From Rothia mucilaginosa ATCC 25296 (GTDB lineage: Bacteria > Actinomycetota > Actinomycetes > Actinomycetales > Micrococcaceae), in the NCBI RefSeq assembly GCF_000175615.1, contig NZ_ACVO01000005.1:127782-191781 (forward strand): 64,000 nt of DNA. Reading direction: 5' to 3'. How positions within the stretch are numbered: the first letter of the stretch is position 1; each line of letters opens with the position of its first letter. Below, piece after piece: positions 38,185-47,712 of the stretch. The notes under the pieces were generated by a model. It ran no database searches. It saw only the letters and a list, made by a program, of their open reading frames with translations, and was not told the DNA's origin. The translations under genes and the position numbers were made by a program.

Positions 38185-38493
38185 AATCGCTGTCTAAAAC
38201 CGTCGCTGAGGTGCCAGAGCATACTCACTGTGCCGCTCTGTTGGGTGAAAACGCGGGGGTTGGGTACGATTTTTTCGTGCATCCCCCTAAAATCCCCCAC
38301 AGGGATACCAATTAAGGGCACAATAGGTAGAGAAGCTTTACCTCAAGGTTAGTGGCACCAAAGAAAAACTCGTCTGCTGAAGGTACCTTCGGCAGACGAG
38401 TTTTGCTATTGAAGAGCCTTTTAGCGGGGCATCTGCCCGACGCTTGCTGTCACCGACCGCGGTAGAAAAACCTGCAGCGAAAGAGACACACCG
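38185..38493. other. Intergenic region (309 bp)
   Basis: Contains a strong terminator at 38365-38404. The 180 bp before it and 89 bp after show no gene or riboswitch I recognise. Confidence 0.45.
38365..38404 (+). terminator. Intrinsic terminator of the murI-rdgB run
   Basis: AAAACTCGTCTGC (38365-38377) pairs with GCAGACGAGTTTT (38392-38404); inside, the palindrome GAAGGTACCTTC extends the stem after one mismatch. Confidence 0.85.
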
Positions 38494-39723
38494 ATGCTCA
38501 TCCTTCTTCTGCTGATGGCACTCGCCCTTGCCGCCGGATGCTGGGCGTACTCCTACGTGTGGCGCGGACTGAACCGCCGCGTCATTGCCGCCGTGAAGGT
38601 GGTCGATCCGATGATTACGCTCGGCCCGTACGTCATGGCGGCGTGGGTGGCGTTCATGGCTCTAATCGCCACGAATATCTGGGCGACCGGCACCCTGCAC
38701 ACTGTGCTGACGATTATTTTCTGCGTGGTTGCCGCAGGTTGCCTCGGCTGGGCTGGATTCTGGTTGCTCATGCACTGCCTGGGCGGGCAGACCCCGGGCA
38801 AACGCCCGATGTGGTGGCGCGAGGCGGTTGCCGCGAAGTTCGCCTGGCGTAACCTCTCGCGCATGCCCGCCTACCTGGGTGCTCGCACCAGCATCCTGCC
38901 GGTGGAGAACCCGCACCTGACCAAGCCGTATTCGGGGTCGTGGACTCGCCCGCTCGGTGCGACCATGCCCGGGTACAGCTCCAACGGCGAGTTTATTGAG
39001 GGCTTTGACGAGTTCGGTCGTAAGATGCCTCATATCTACCCTGTAGGCCCTGAACCGACCATTTTTGAGATGGCGCGCTGGGGTAAGTCGGTGAGCTCCG
39101 ATCAGTTGCTGACGACCTTCCTGCCGACCGCTCCGTTCGAGCGTCTGCGTCTGCCCGGCACCATGACGGGCCCCTTCACCTTTGCGGGGGAGGTGCCGCA
39201 CGGTGCGGTGACGAAGTGGCCTCGCCGCAGCGGTGCAAACCGCGCCTTTGGCTCCTACGCTCGTCTGGGCGAAATCACCGAACGCAAGGTGGAGCTGCTG
39301 GTCGACCACCGCCTCATTGCGGCACTGCAGACCACCCGTGAAAGCTACGAACGCCGACACAGCTGGATGCTCGCCTTCACCGATATCGCAGACGGCGACT
39401 TCACGATGGACGCCGATGAGAACGGCAACCTGCGCATCACCTTCGGCATGGTCACCGAGGGCTACGAGACTCCGTGGGTCTTCACCAGCACCCTGAAAGA
39501 CAGCCCGCGCCTGCGCCGCAAGGTACGCCACGCCATGAGGGAACGCCGCGTCCTCAAGCAGAGCAGCGGCGAGCTGATGGACTGGTACTTCGTGCCGAAG
39601 CTCAGCGAATTCCCGCACGGCCCGGTCACGAATGAGCTTCCCGAAGAGTTCTACTTCAAGTCCAATATCATGGTCACGAACCGTCACGAGAGCTCCTCGC
39701 GCGCCTCGGGTGAGGCTCACTAG
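38494..39723 (+). CDS. Hypothetical membrane protein, 409 residues, unknown
   Basis: Not recognised. Three hydrophobic segments (about residues 1-22, 45-68, 70-97) are followed by about 300 soluble residues, expected on one side of the membrane. The soluble part has an arginine-rich region (RKVRHAMRERR near 340) and many Phe/Gly/Pro turns. The start of the first helix at residue 1 could also be an uncleaved signal anchor. Monocistronic, between rdgB and parE; terminators on both sides. Starts with ATG 38494; GAAAGAGA upstream. Confidence 0.65.
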   Translation: MLILLLLMALALAAGCWAYSYVWRGLNRRVIAAVKVVDPMITLGPYVMAAWVAFMALIATNIWATGTLHTVLTIIFCVVAAGCLGWAGFWLLMHCLGGQTPGKRPMWWREAVAAKFAWRNLSRMPAYLGARTSILPVENPHLTKPYSGSWTRPLGATMPGYSSNGEFIEGFDEFGRKMPHIYPVGPEPTIFEMARWGKSVSSDQLLTTFLPTAPFERLRLPGTMTGPFTFAGEVPHGAVTKWPRRSGANRAFGSYARLGEITERKVELLVDHRLIAALQTTRESYERRHSWMLAFTDIADGDFTMDADENGNLRITFGMVTEGYETPWVFTSTLKDSPRLRRKVRHAMRERRVLKQSSGELMDWYFVPKLSEFPHGPVTNELPEEFYFKSNIMVTNRHESSSRASGEAH

Positions 39724-40078
39724 GGCAGTGCCACTGCTATGAGGCGCCCAGAGTGGACATCTCAGAAATGCATCCTAAAAATTCAGACATCCACAGATAC
39801 TCACACGCCGGCTGCTACTCCATAGGGGAGTGGCAGCCGGTGCTTTTCTGCTGTTTCATTCTCTCGGCAGCGTCTAATAACGGTACAGAGAGCCTCATGA
39901 CGGCGCAGGCAGAAGCGGGCAACAAGCCACGATAGAATAGAAACTTAGAGCACTATGAGCGCAAGCCCGGGGCATTTTTTCTCCCTTCTGCGAGCTTGCC
40001 GTGCTGAGACCTCTGCAGAGCATATTTGCAGAGACACCTGCAGAGAACACACAGTCATCACTTGCCGAAAGGATTCCC
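39724..40078. other. Intergenic region (355 bp) before parE
   Basis: Holds the terminator at 39806-39842 and the parE leader. No gene seen. Confidence 0.4.
39806..39842 (+). terminator. Intrinsic terminator after the unknown membrane protein
   Basis: GCCGGCTGCTACTCC pairs with GGAGTGGCAGCCGGT (G-U pairs allowed) around ATAGG, followed by TGCTTTTC. Confidence 0.7.
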
Positions 40079-42181
40079 GTGGCGTCTTCGAACTACACCG
40101 CCCGTCACCTCTCCGTGCTGGAAGGTCTGGAAGCTGTACGCAAACGCCCGGGCATGTACATTGGCTCCACCGACTCCCGCGGTCTGATGCACTGCCTCTG
40201 GGAGATTATCGACAACTCGGTGGATGAGGCGCTCGCCGGTTTCGGCCAGTCCATTCAGGTCATTTTGTACCGTGACGGTTCGGTTGAGGTGCGCGATGAT
40301 GGCCGCGGTATCCCCACCGACATTGAGCCGCGCACCGGCCTGTCCGGTGTGGAGGTCGTGTTCACTAAGCTGCACGCCGGCGGTAAGTTTGGCGGCGGCT
40401 CCTATAACGCGTCCGGTGGTTTGCACGGTGTGGGCGCTTCCGTGGTGAACGCGCTGTCTTCCCGTCTGGACGTGCAGGTGGACCGTGGCTCGAAGACCTA
40501 CCAGATGTCCTTCCGCCACGGCATTCCCGGATTCTTCGAGTCCGGCCGCACCCCCAAGCCCGAAGATCCGTTCACTCCCGCAACCGAGGGCACTGACGCC
40601 CTGCAGATTGTGGGTCGCGCTAAGCGTGGCGTGACCGGCACCCGTGTGCGCTATTGGGCTGACCCGCAGATTTTCACCCCCGACGCTAAGTTCAGCTACG
40701 AGGACTTGGCTGCTCGTGCGCGTCAGACCGCGTTCCTCATTCCGGGTCTGCGTATTTGCATCCGCGATGAGCGCCGCCTGCCCGGCACCCCCGGCGAGTT
40801 GGAGCCCCACGAGGAAGTTTTCCAGTACGACGGCGGCATTAGCGAGTTCGTCGAGTTTCTGGCGCACGATGAGCGTATTACCGACACCTGGCGTTTTAGC
40901 GGCAGCGGATCTTTCACCGAGACCGTGCCCGTGCTCGGTGAGGACGGCCGCTCGCAGCTGACCGACGTGGAGCGCGATTGCGAAGTGGACGTTGCGTTGC
41001 GCTGGGGTATTGGCTACGAGACGACGGTCCGCAGCTTCGTGAATATTATTGCCACCCCCAAGGGCGGTACTCACACGACCGGTTTTGAGCAGGGCCTGCT
41101 GCGCGTGATGCGCAAGCACCTTGCCGATAATGCCCGCAAGTACAAGGTGGGTAACGACAAGATTGAGAAGGACGACGTGCTCGCCGGCTTGACCGCCGTG
41201 CTGACCGTGCGTCTTGCCGAGCCGCAGTTTGAGGGTCAGACCAAGGAGATTCTGGGTACCCCGGCGGTTCGCCAGATCGTGTCGAAGGTCGTGGGTGATG
41301 CGCTGAAGGCTCGCCTGGAGTCGACCACCCGTGCGGAGAAGGCTCAGGCGACTGCTCTGTGCGAGAAGGTCGTCTCTGAAATGAAGACCCGCGTCTCGGC
41401 GCGCATCCATAAGGAAACTCAGCGCCGTAAGACCGCGCTGGAGTCTTCGTCCATGCCCACTAAGCTGGTGGATTGCCGTTCGACCAATGTTGAGCATTCT
41501 GAGCTGTTCATTGTGGAGGGTGACTCGGCACTGGGTACTGCGCGTCTGGCGCGTTCTTCTTCGTATCAGGCTCTGCTGCCGATTCGCGGTAAGATCCTGA
41601 ACACTCAGCGTGCTTCGGTGACTGATGTGCTTGCGAATGCTGAGTGTGCGGCGCTGATTCAGGTCATCGGTGCAGGCTCGGGCCGTACTTTTGATCTGGA
41701 CTCTGCTCGCTACGGCAAGGTCATTATGATGACCGATGCGGACGTGGACGGCGCCCACATTCGTACCCTGCTGCTGACTCTGTTCTACCGTTACATGCGT
41801 CCGCTGATTGAGGCGGGTCGCGTGTACGCTGCGGTTCCGCCTCTGCATCGCGTGGAGGTGGTGCGCCGCGGTAAGCCGAACGAGATGGTGTACACCTACT
41901 CGGAGAAGCAGCTGCATGAGCTTCTGGATTCTTTGCAGGAGCAGGGTGTGTCCTATAAGGAACCCATTCAGCGTTATAAGGGTCTGGGTGAGATGGACGC
42001 TGACCAGCTGGCTGAGACGACGATGGATCCGCGTCATCGTATGTTGCGCCGTATTCGCATTGAGGATGCGGAGGCTGCCGAGCGTGCGTTCTCCTTGTTG
42101 ATGGGTTCTGAGGTGGCTCCGCGTAAGGAGTTCATCATTGCGGGTGCTCATCAGTTGGATACTGAGAGCATCGATATGTAG
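40079..42181 (+). CDS. parE: DNA topoisomerase IV subunit B (ParE type)
   Basis: 700 residues. GHKL ATPase domain with IIDNSVDEAL, DDGRGIP, GGLHGVGASVVNALS; transducer; TOPRIM domain with EGDSALG and TDADVDGAH metal motifs; C-terminal TOPRIM-linked end. The EGDSALGTARLAR form is what actinobacterial topoisomerase IV B subunits carry. ParE energises decatenation by ParC. Start: GTG 40079, 5 nt after AAAGGA; the longer frame from 40001 is not conserved. Its likely partner parC is 12 kb downstream on the other strand. Confidence 0.93.
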   Translation: MASSNYTARHLSVLEGLEAVRKRPGMYIGSTDSRGLMHCLWEIIDNSVDEALAGFGQSIQVILYRDGSVEVRDDGRGIPTDIEPRTGLSGVEVVFTKLHAGGKFGGGSYNASGGLHGVGASVVNALSSRLDVQVDRGSKTYQMSFRHGIPGFFESGRTPKPEDPFTPATEGTDALQIVGRAKRGVTGTRVRYWADPQIFTPDAKFSYEDLAARARQTAFLIPGLRICIRDERRLPGTPGELEPHEEVFQYDGGISEFVEFLAHDERITDTWRFSGSGSFTETVPVLGEDGRSQLTDVERDCEVDVALRWGIGYETTVRSFVNIIATPKGGTHTTGFEQGLLRVMRKHLADNARKYKVGNDKIEKDDVLAGLTAVLTVRLAEPQFEGQTKEILGTPAVRQIVSKVVGDALKARLESTTRAEKAQATALCEKVVSEMKTRVSARIHKETQRRKTALESSSMPTKLVDCRSTNVEHSELFIVEGDSALGTARLARSSSYQALLPIRGKILNTQRASVTDVLANAECAALIQVIGAGSGRTFDLDSARYGKVIMMTDADVDGAHIRTLLLTLFYRYMRPLIEAGRVYAAVPPLHRVEVVRRGKPNEMVYTYSEKQLHELLDSLQEQGVSYKEPIQRYKGLGEMDADQLAETTMDPRHRMLRRIRIEDAEAAERAFSLLMGSEVAPRKEFIIAGAHQLDTESIDM

Positions 42182-42236
42182 CTTGCGGCACTTTGCGGGG
42201 GAGCGGTGCCTGGCGTGTCACAATTCATGATTTTTT

Positions 42237-42252
42237 CGTGATAATAGTCACA
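42237..42252. promoter_or_regulatory. CRP/GlxR-like operator upstream of cydA
   Basis: CGTGATAATAGTCACA has perfect GTGA-N6-TCAC arms and matches TGTGA-N6-TCACA at all but one outer base. It ends 7 nt before the -35 box, an activator-type position. cydAB is a known target of CRP-family regulators in other actinobacteria. Confidence 0.6.
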
Positions 42253-42259
42253 CTATTTC

Positions 42260-42287
42260 TTGGAAATCTCAGTAAAATCGGTATAAT
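42260..42287 (+). promoter_or_regulatory. Promoter of cydAB
   Basis: TTGGAA (42260-42265), 16-nt spacer, TATAAT (42282-42287): the best sigma-A-type promoter match that I noticed by eye. Confidence 0.65.
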
Positions 42288-42671
42288 TTAGGCAAATTTA
42301 AGCTTTGAGCACTACTTGAACCACCTGTCATATTCCGGGAATCTGTCACCAAAATTTTGCAGAAATAATATAAAAATGCAAAGTTTCACCGTGGTTCCGA
42401 AACTGCCTCGCAACCCTGCAATGCACCACAGCGTTTCGCCCCTCAATCCACTCGCACAGTGGGGGATAACGTTCAACGTACCTTTAGCGAAACGTCAAAC
42501 AATAAACGTCCATACTATGCACAGCCTACTCACAGCTCCTCAGGAAAACCCTGTACCTTAGAAGCATGAGAGACAGTGTGTCAGTAACTCTCGTATGCCC
42601 TCCATCGATGGCGGACTACCCGAAATCTGGCACAAACACACATTAAGTACACACATAGTAAGGACCTATCA

Positions 42672-44243
42672 ATGGATCCCCTTGATTTTGGTAGGTGGCA
42701 GTTCGGTATTACCACCGTCTACCACTTCTTCATGGTTCCGCTGACTCTGGGTCTGGGCCTTGTTGTGACCTACCTGTACATTCGCTACGTTCGTACCAAG
42801 AAGGACGAATACAAGCGCATGACGAAGTTCTGGGGCAAGCTGTACCTCATTAACTTCGCAATGGGTGTGGCCACCGGTCTGGTTCAGGAATTCCAGTTCG
42901 GCATGGCGTGGAGTGAATACTCCCGCTTCGTCGGCGACGTCTTCGGCGCTCCGCTGGCAATGGAAGGCCTCTTCGCCTTCTTCGTTGAGTCGACCTTCCT
43001 GGGTCTGTGGATCTTCGGTTGGGATCGCCTCAAGCCTGCTGTACACGCATTCTCGCTGTTCATGGCAGTCCTCGGCTCCTGGATTTCTGCATTCTTCATT
43101 CTGGTTGCAAACTCCTGGATGCAGCACCCCGTTGGTGCAGAAATGATTGACGGTCGTCCCCGTATGACCGACATCGGTGCTGTGCTGCTGAACCCCCTCG
43201 CATGGGTGACCTTCACTCACGTCATCACCTCCGCTATCCAGGTTGCTGGTGGCTTCCTGGTTGGTATCGCATGGTACAAGCTGTGGCGCCGCCGCAAGGA
43301 CGGCATCGACAAGGTCGTTGACGGCAAGGTTGTTGTTGGTGAGTCCGACAAGGGCGCACGCGACAAGGCCGACTTCCAGGTCTGGTTCAAGTCCCTGCGC
43401 CTGGGTGCTGTTGTGGGCCTGCTCGCCTTCGCAGGTATCGGCGCGTCCGGTCACATTCAGGCACAGATGATGATTCACGAGCAGCCCATGAAGATGGCTG
43501 CTGCAGAAGCTGCGTGCCACGACGGCACCTCCTTCTCCGTTCTGACCGTCGGTGAGCTCGGCGCTCAGAGCTGTGACAAGATTACCCCCGTCATCGAGGT
43601 TCCCGGCGTGCTGTCCTTCCTGGCACACGACAACTTCGACACCCCGGTGAAGGGCATCCAGACCCTGCTGCCCGAGTACGAAGCTAAGTTCGGCACCAAC
43701 CTGCCCAACAACCCGCTCTACGGTGAGCGTGCAGGTCAGAAGATTGACTACCTGCCCTCCCTCGAGGTCTCCTACTGGGGCTTCCGCGGCATGATGGGCC
43801 TCGGCGGAATCGTTCTGCCCTTCTACCTCTACGCACTGTGGGTAACCCGTAAGAAGGGCGTAGGCACCGTCCCCGAGTCCAAGCTGCTCAAGAACGTTGC
43901 TGTCTGGTCTATCCTGGCTCCCTTCTTTGGCATCGCACTGGGCTGGATCTTCACCGAAATGGGCCGCCAGCCCTTCGTTGTGGCTCCGAACCTTCAGGGT
44001 GATCCCTCGATTCACCTGTTCACCGCAGCAGCTATCTCCCCGGGTGTTTCCGGTGAAGAAATCCTCTTCTCCCTGCTCACCCTGGGCCTGCTCTACGGTG
44101 TGCTGATGGTGGTTGAGGTTTACCTGCTCATTAAGTACGTCAAGGCCGGTGTTGTGGCAGCAATGCCCGAGCTGGTTCAGTCGCACCACGAGGACGAGTC
44201 CAACGACAAGTCCAAGCGCGATGTGCTGGAGTTCGCCTACTAG
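42672..44243 (+). CDS. cydA: Cytochrome bd ubiquinol/menaquinol oxidase subunit I
   Basis: 523 residues, nine membrane helices. H18 in helix 1 (VYHFFMVPLT) is a haem ligand; EMGRQPF is the variant of the conserved GRQPW quinol-site motif, and a Q-loop lies in the middle (about 250-340). Terminal oxidase that reduces O2 with menaquinol at low oxygen. AAGGA before ATG 42672. Followed by cydB after 21 bp. Confidence 0.96.
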   Translation: MDPLDFGRWQFGITTVYHFFMVPLTLGLGLVVTYLYIRYVRTKKDEYKRMTKFWGKLYLINFAMGVATGLVQEFQFGMAWSEYSRFVGDVFGAPLAMEGLFAFFVESTFLGLWIFGWDRLKPAVHAFSLFMAVLGSWISAFFILVANSWMQHPVGAEMIDGRPRMTDIGAVLLNPLAWVTFTHVITSAIQVAGGFLVGIAWYKLWRRRKDGIDKVVDGKVVVGESDKGARDKADFQVWFKSLRLGAVVGLLAFAGIGASGHIQAQMMIHEQPMKMAAAEAACHDGTSFSVLTVGELGAQSCDKITPVIEVPGVLSFLAHDNFDTPVKGIQTLLPEYEAKFGTNLPNNPLYGERAGQKIDYLPSLEVSYWGFRGMMGLGGIVLPFYLYALWVTRKKGVGTVPESKLLKNVAVWSILAPFFGIALGWIFTEMGRQPFVVAPNLQGDPSIHLFTAAAISPGVSGEEILFSLLTLGLLYGVLMVVEVYLLIKYVKAGVVAAMPELVQSHHEDESNDKSKRDVLEFAY

Positions 44244-44264
44244 GCGGGTAAGGATTGATTCACC

Positions 44265-45335
44265 ATGAACTTTGATTTCAATATCTTTGCCGGTCAGCCT
44301 GGCCTGCCCACCCTCTGGTTTGTCGCCATTGGCGTCTTCCTCATCATGTACCTGATTCTCGACGGCTTCGACCTGGGCGTCGGTATGCTGATGGGTTCCA
44401 AGTTCACTAAGAACGAGAAGGAACGTCGTCTGCTGCTGAACATCATCGGCCCCGTCTGGGACGGTAACGAGGTGTGGATTGTGTCCGGCGGTGCTGCTAT
44501 CTTCGCAGCATTCCCCATCTGGTACGCAGCCCTCTTCTCGGCTCTGTACATTCCTCTGACCCTCGCGCTGGTCTTCCTGATTCTGCGCGTGGTCGCAATT
44601 GAATACCGCGGTAAGAAGAACGACGAGAAGTGGATCCGTAACTGGAACATCGCTCTGTCTGTTTCTTCCTTCTTCATCGCACTGCTCGTCGGCGCTCTGC
44701 TGGGCCTGACCTCCATGGGTCTGCCCATCAACGACAATGGTGACCGCGTCGGCGGCGCCTTCGCATGGGTCTCCCTGCCGGTTCTGCTCGGCGGTCTGGG
44801 CTTCGTTGGCTTCTCCCTGGTTCAGGGTCTTGCCTTCATCGCCCTGAAGACCGACGGCGATATCCGCGACCGTGCCCGCAACACCCTGGTGCGCTGGGCT
44901 CCCGTCCTGCTGCTGCCGATCGTTGCATGGGTTCTGGCTCTGGACTTCACCACCGGTAACGGCATCTCCTGGCTGTGCACCATCCTGGCTGTGGTTGCTG
45001 TTCTGATTGCTTGGATCTCCGCAAAGGGTGGCCGTGAGGGTCGCGCTTTCGCTGGTCTGTCCGTGTTCCTCGCATTCGGCGCGCTGGCAATCTTCACCGC
45101 AATGTACCCGAACGTTCTGCCCTCCACCCTGGACCCGGCATACTCGCTCACCATTGCGAACGCATCCAGCTCCGAGTACACCCTGGGCGTTATGACCTTC
45201 GTGACCTGCCTTGGTCTGCCGGTCGTCTTCGTCTACCAGGCATGGACCTACTGGGTCTTCCGTAAGCGTCTGCACGTGGATCACATCCCCGACGCTCACG
45301 ACGCTACCGAACTGGCTGAACTGCCGACCAAGTAG
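44265..45335 (+). CDS. cydB: Cytochrome bd oxidase subunit II
   Basis: 356 residues, eight or nine membrane helices. LWFVAIGVFLIMYLILDGFDLGVGML at the N-terminus and GPVWDGNEVWI are family hallmarks. Forms the bd oxidase with CydA. Followed by a terminator at 45351-45390, after which the cydDC gene is displaced about 4.7 kb downstream. Confidence 0.96.
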   Translation: MNFDFNIFAGQPGLPTLWFVAIGVFLIMYLILDGFDLGVGMLMGSKFTKNEKERRLLLNIIGPVWDGNEVWIVSGGAAIFAAFPIWYAALFSALYIPLTLALVFLILRVVAIEYRGKKNDEKWIRNWNIALSVSSFFIALLVGALLGLTSMGLPINDNGDRVGGAFAWVSLPVLLGGLGFVGFSLVQGLAFIALKTDGDIRDRARNTLVRWAPVLLLPIVAWVLALDFTTGNGISWLCTILAVVAVLIAWISAKGGREGRAFAGLSVFLAFGALAIFTAMYPNVLPSTLDPAYSLTIANASSSEYTLGVMTFVTCLGLPVVFVYQAWTYWVFRKRLHVDHIPDAHDATELAELPTK

Positions 45336-45350
45336 CATGTAGCTGATTGA

Positions 45351-45390
45351 AAATCCCCCGGATTTCTCTTTCGAGAAGTTCGGGGGATTT
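45351..45390 (+). terminator. Intrinsic terminator of cydAB
   Basis: AAATCCCCCG (45351-45360) pairs with CGGGGGATTT (45381-45390), with an inner TTCTC/GAGAA pairing, followed by TTCT. Confidence 0.85.
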
Positions 45391-45565
45391 TTCTATGCCA
45401 CCCAGAGGACTATTCCCTCAGAGGATATTCTCGCAGAGGATGCAGCTCGCGGCAGGCGAGTGGGCGCGCAAAAATTTTTGCTGCACGCCTCCCGAAATTC
45501 GGGCGCGACAGGGAGTAAAAGGTGTAATGTGGTGTACAACTCACTCTTATGAAAGGGGTTCAACG

Positions 45566-46504
45566 ATGAAGTTCCTCAATCGTAGCTCCACTGCACCCGC
45601 CCCTCGCGCCGGTTTGAGCCGTCGATTGCTCACCACGGGTGCCCTGCTGGCCATCGGCGTGCTCCAGCTGAGCGCATGCTCGCTCTTCAACCCGCCGCTG
45701 GAACGTGACGAAAGCGTCCACGCCATCTTCGACGCGGAGCAGGACATCGTAAAGATGCCCCTGGACGATTACCCCTACTACGAGGGGGGCACTCATTACG
45801 AATACACGGCCTATCAAATTGCCATTAAGCAGTGCTACGCCGAACACGGGCAGAGCTACACCGCCCCCGACCAAGCTCCCCAATCTGAAAGCGCGCCGAG
45901 TGGCGATAATGGGCGAAAGTACGGCCCCTGGAACGTCGAATACGCCAAGAAGTACGGATTCCAGAAGCGAGACCCCAACGCCGCCCCCATCTCCTTTAGC
46001 TCACCGGAGAGCTTGAGCCCCGAGGAGCAGCTTCGCACCGAATGTCTTGACAAGGCCCGCGAGACCCTGGACGCCGCGGTGCCCGAAGGCAAGAGGCTCG
46101 AGAATGACGTGCAGTCCACATACAGTCGTATCTCCAGCGACGCAACCAGCGCCGTTTACGGTAGCAAACTGCACCGCGAGCTCGAAGAGAAGTGGAAGCA
46201 ATGCGTCTCAGACCGCGGCCTCACCCCTCGCTCGGCAGGCTCCGTCGCCGAGGAAACCCCGCTGAATGAGCAGCTGAGCAAGAACAACGGATTCAACGAG
46301 CCCGCCTCCGAAGAAGAGATCCGCATCGCCACCATCCAGGCCGAATGTAACCAGCAGGTCGGCATGAGCAAGCAGCTCTACGACCTGGAGGCACAATACC
46401 AGATGCCGCTCATCCGCAAGTACCAGGCGCAGCTTGAGCAGGAACGCAAGGCAGAACGTGAGCGTGACGAGAAGTTCAAGCAGTACGTTCTGGAGCACCA
46501 GTAA
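45566..46504 (+). CDS. Lipoprotein of unknown function at the head of an efflux cassette
   Basis: 312 residues. Basic N-terminus, hydrophobic stretch and lipobox LSAC (about 36-39) predict a diacylglyceryl lipoprotein on the outer face of the membrane. The mature part is hydrophilic, rich in Glu, Gln, Lys and Tyr, with predicted long helices and no recognised domain; it ends in a Gln/Glu/Lys-rich helix. SD GAAAGGGG before ATG 45566. Lies 80 bp upstream of the membrane fusion gene and is probably in the same operon, so it may help export by that system (inference). Confidence 0.75.
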   Translation: MKFLNRSSTAPAPRAGLSRRLLTTGALLAIGVLQLSACSLFNPPLERDESVHAIFDAEQDIVKMPLDDYPYYEGGTHYEYTAYQIAIKQCYAEHGQSYTAPDQAPQSESAPSGDNGRKYGPWNVEYAKKYGFQKRDPNAAPISFSSPESLSPEEQLRTECLDKARETLDAAVPEGKRLENDVQSTYSRISSDATSAVYGSKLHRELEEKWKQCVSDRGLTPRSAGSVAEETPLNEQLSKNNGFNEPASEEEIRIATIQAECNQQVGMSKQLYDLEAQYQMPLIRKYQAQLEQERKAERERDEKFKQYVLEHQ

Positions 46505-46584
46505 ACCGGGGCGCTAAAAGACAGCGCAACGGAATATAGCGCACAGAAATAGACAGCGCTGACACAGTTCAGAAAGACACCGCC

Positions 46585-47712
46585 ATGACCACTCACACGA
46601 AAAACCAAAACAGCGGGCACCGCTTTAGCGAGCGCATCGCCCGACCCCGCGTGCTCCTGCTGCTGGCTATTCTCGCCATCGGTTCGCTCATGCTGTCCTT
46701 CTACCTGGGCACCCGCTACGCCGCCACGGGCCCCGACCCGGCCGTGCAGGCAAAAACCGTGATCCCGGTCTGGGCGAAGGTTGAAGAACGCACCGTCAGC
46801 GAGGGCCTCGCCATTGCCGGAACCACCAAGGCGGGGGAGACCGCCCCGATTAGCGCGCGCACCAACGGTGAGCCGGTGCTCGTCTACCAGAACCAGAAGC
46901 CCGGTAACGTGCTCAAGGCCGGTGACTTCATCGGCATTATCGGCGCCGACCCCGTCTTCGTACTGGAGGGTCCGTTGCCGCTGTACCGCGACCTCAACCT
47001 GGGCGATAACGGCGACGACGTGCTCGCCTTCCAGAAGGCACTGAACTCCGCCGGGTACGCCACCGCTCAGAGCGGCACAGTCACCGAAGACACCCTCGAC
47101 GCCGTCACGCGCCTGCACCGCGCGCACCTGACCGGCGTGCCCAGCGAAGGGGTCACCAGCATTGCCCGCAGCAACTACGCGATTCTGCCCGGCGGAAGCC
47201 ACACCGTCACCGCAGTTGCGGCGGTCGGCCAGCTCATCAGCGACGGCAACCCCATCGCGAGTGTAGAAACCAGCGAACCCTACGTGGAATCCAGCGTTGA
47301 GCTCTCCGTTGCCAATAAGCTCAAGGCCGGCGACCGCGTTAGCCTGCGCACCTCCACCGGCAGCGTGGAGGGCACCATCACCAGCATTGGTGAGCTGCAG
47401 AACGACCCCTCCAAGGGTGCGGCAAAGAGCGTGCGATTCAGCGCCGACGACCCGAGCAAACTCACTCCGGGGCAGAGCGCATCCATCACCAGTAAGGGCA
47501 ACACCTCAACCACCCTCGCCGTGCCGACTACCGCGGTACGTCAGGATTCCCAGGGCACCTACGTGCTCGTTGAAAAGGGCGGAAGCTCCACCTCGACCAG
47601 CAAGGATGCGCCCGCCACCGAACGAGTCAACGTTGAGGTTCTACGCACCGCCGGCGGATACGCCGCAATCAACGCGAACCTCAGCGCGGGACAGAAGGTG
47701 CTTGTCTCATGA
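46585..47712 (+). CDS. Membrane-fusion protein with peptidoglycan-binding domain (HlyD/MacA-like)
   Basis: 375 residues. One N-terminal membrane helix (about 24-45), a lipoyl-like half, then a PG_binding_1 type domain (LGDNGDDVLAFQKALNSAGY ... TEDTLDAVTRLHR, about 138-190), then the second barrel region (YVESSVELSVANKLKAGDRV) and a C-terminal end. This layout is typical of Gram-positive ABC exporter adaptors, where the wall-binding domain takes the place of an outer-membrane contact. The TGA overlaps the ATG of the ABC gene by 4 bp. Confidence 0.85.
   Translation: MTTHTKNQNSGHRFSERIARPRVLLLLAILAIGSLMLSFYLGTRYAATGPDPAVQAKTVIPVWAKVEERTVSEGLAIAGTTKAGETAPISARTNGEPVLVYQNQKPGNVLKAGDFIGIIGADPVFVLEGPLPLYRDLNLGDNGDDVLAFQKALNSAGYATAQSGTVTEDTLDAVTRLHRAHLTGVPSEGVTSIARSNYAILPGGSHTVTAVAAVGQLISDGNPIASVETSEPYVESSVELSVANKLKAGDRVSLRTSTGSVEGTITSIGELQNDPSKGAAKSVRFSADDPSKLTPGQSASITSKGNTSTTLAVPTTAVRQDSQGTYVLVEKGGSSTSTSKDAPATERVNVEVLRTAGGYAAINANLSAGQKVLVS

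Larger units (their letters stand above)
42182..42671. other. Long AT-rich intergenic region (490 bp) upstream of cydA
   Basis: Carries the CRP/GlxR-like site (42237-42252) and the promoter at 42260-42287, leaving a leader of about 378 nt. A frame at 42316-42561 is not supported (no ribosome site, no conserved pattern). No riboswitch recognised. Confidence 0.55.

Noticed and set aside
40058..42151. 697-codon minus-strand frame opposite parE
   Set aside because: Shadow of parE; no motif or ribosome site.
42316..42561. 81-codon frame in the cydA leader
   Set aside because: TTG start without ribosome site, no conserved features.
42669..45338. 889-codon open frame on the minus strand opposite cydAB
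   Set aside because: It runs exactly opposite two clear genes, has no ribosome site or domain, and low-complexity His/Gln-rich sequence; a shadow of GC-rich codon use.
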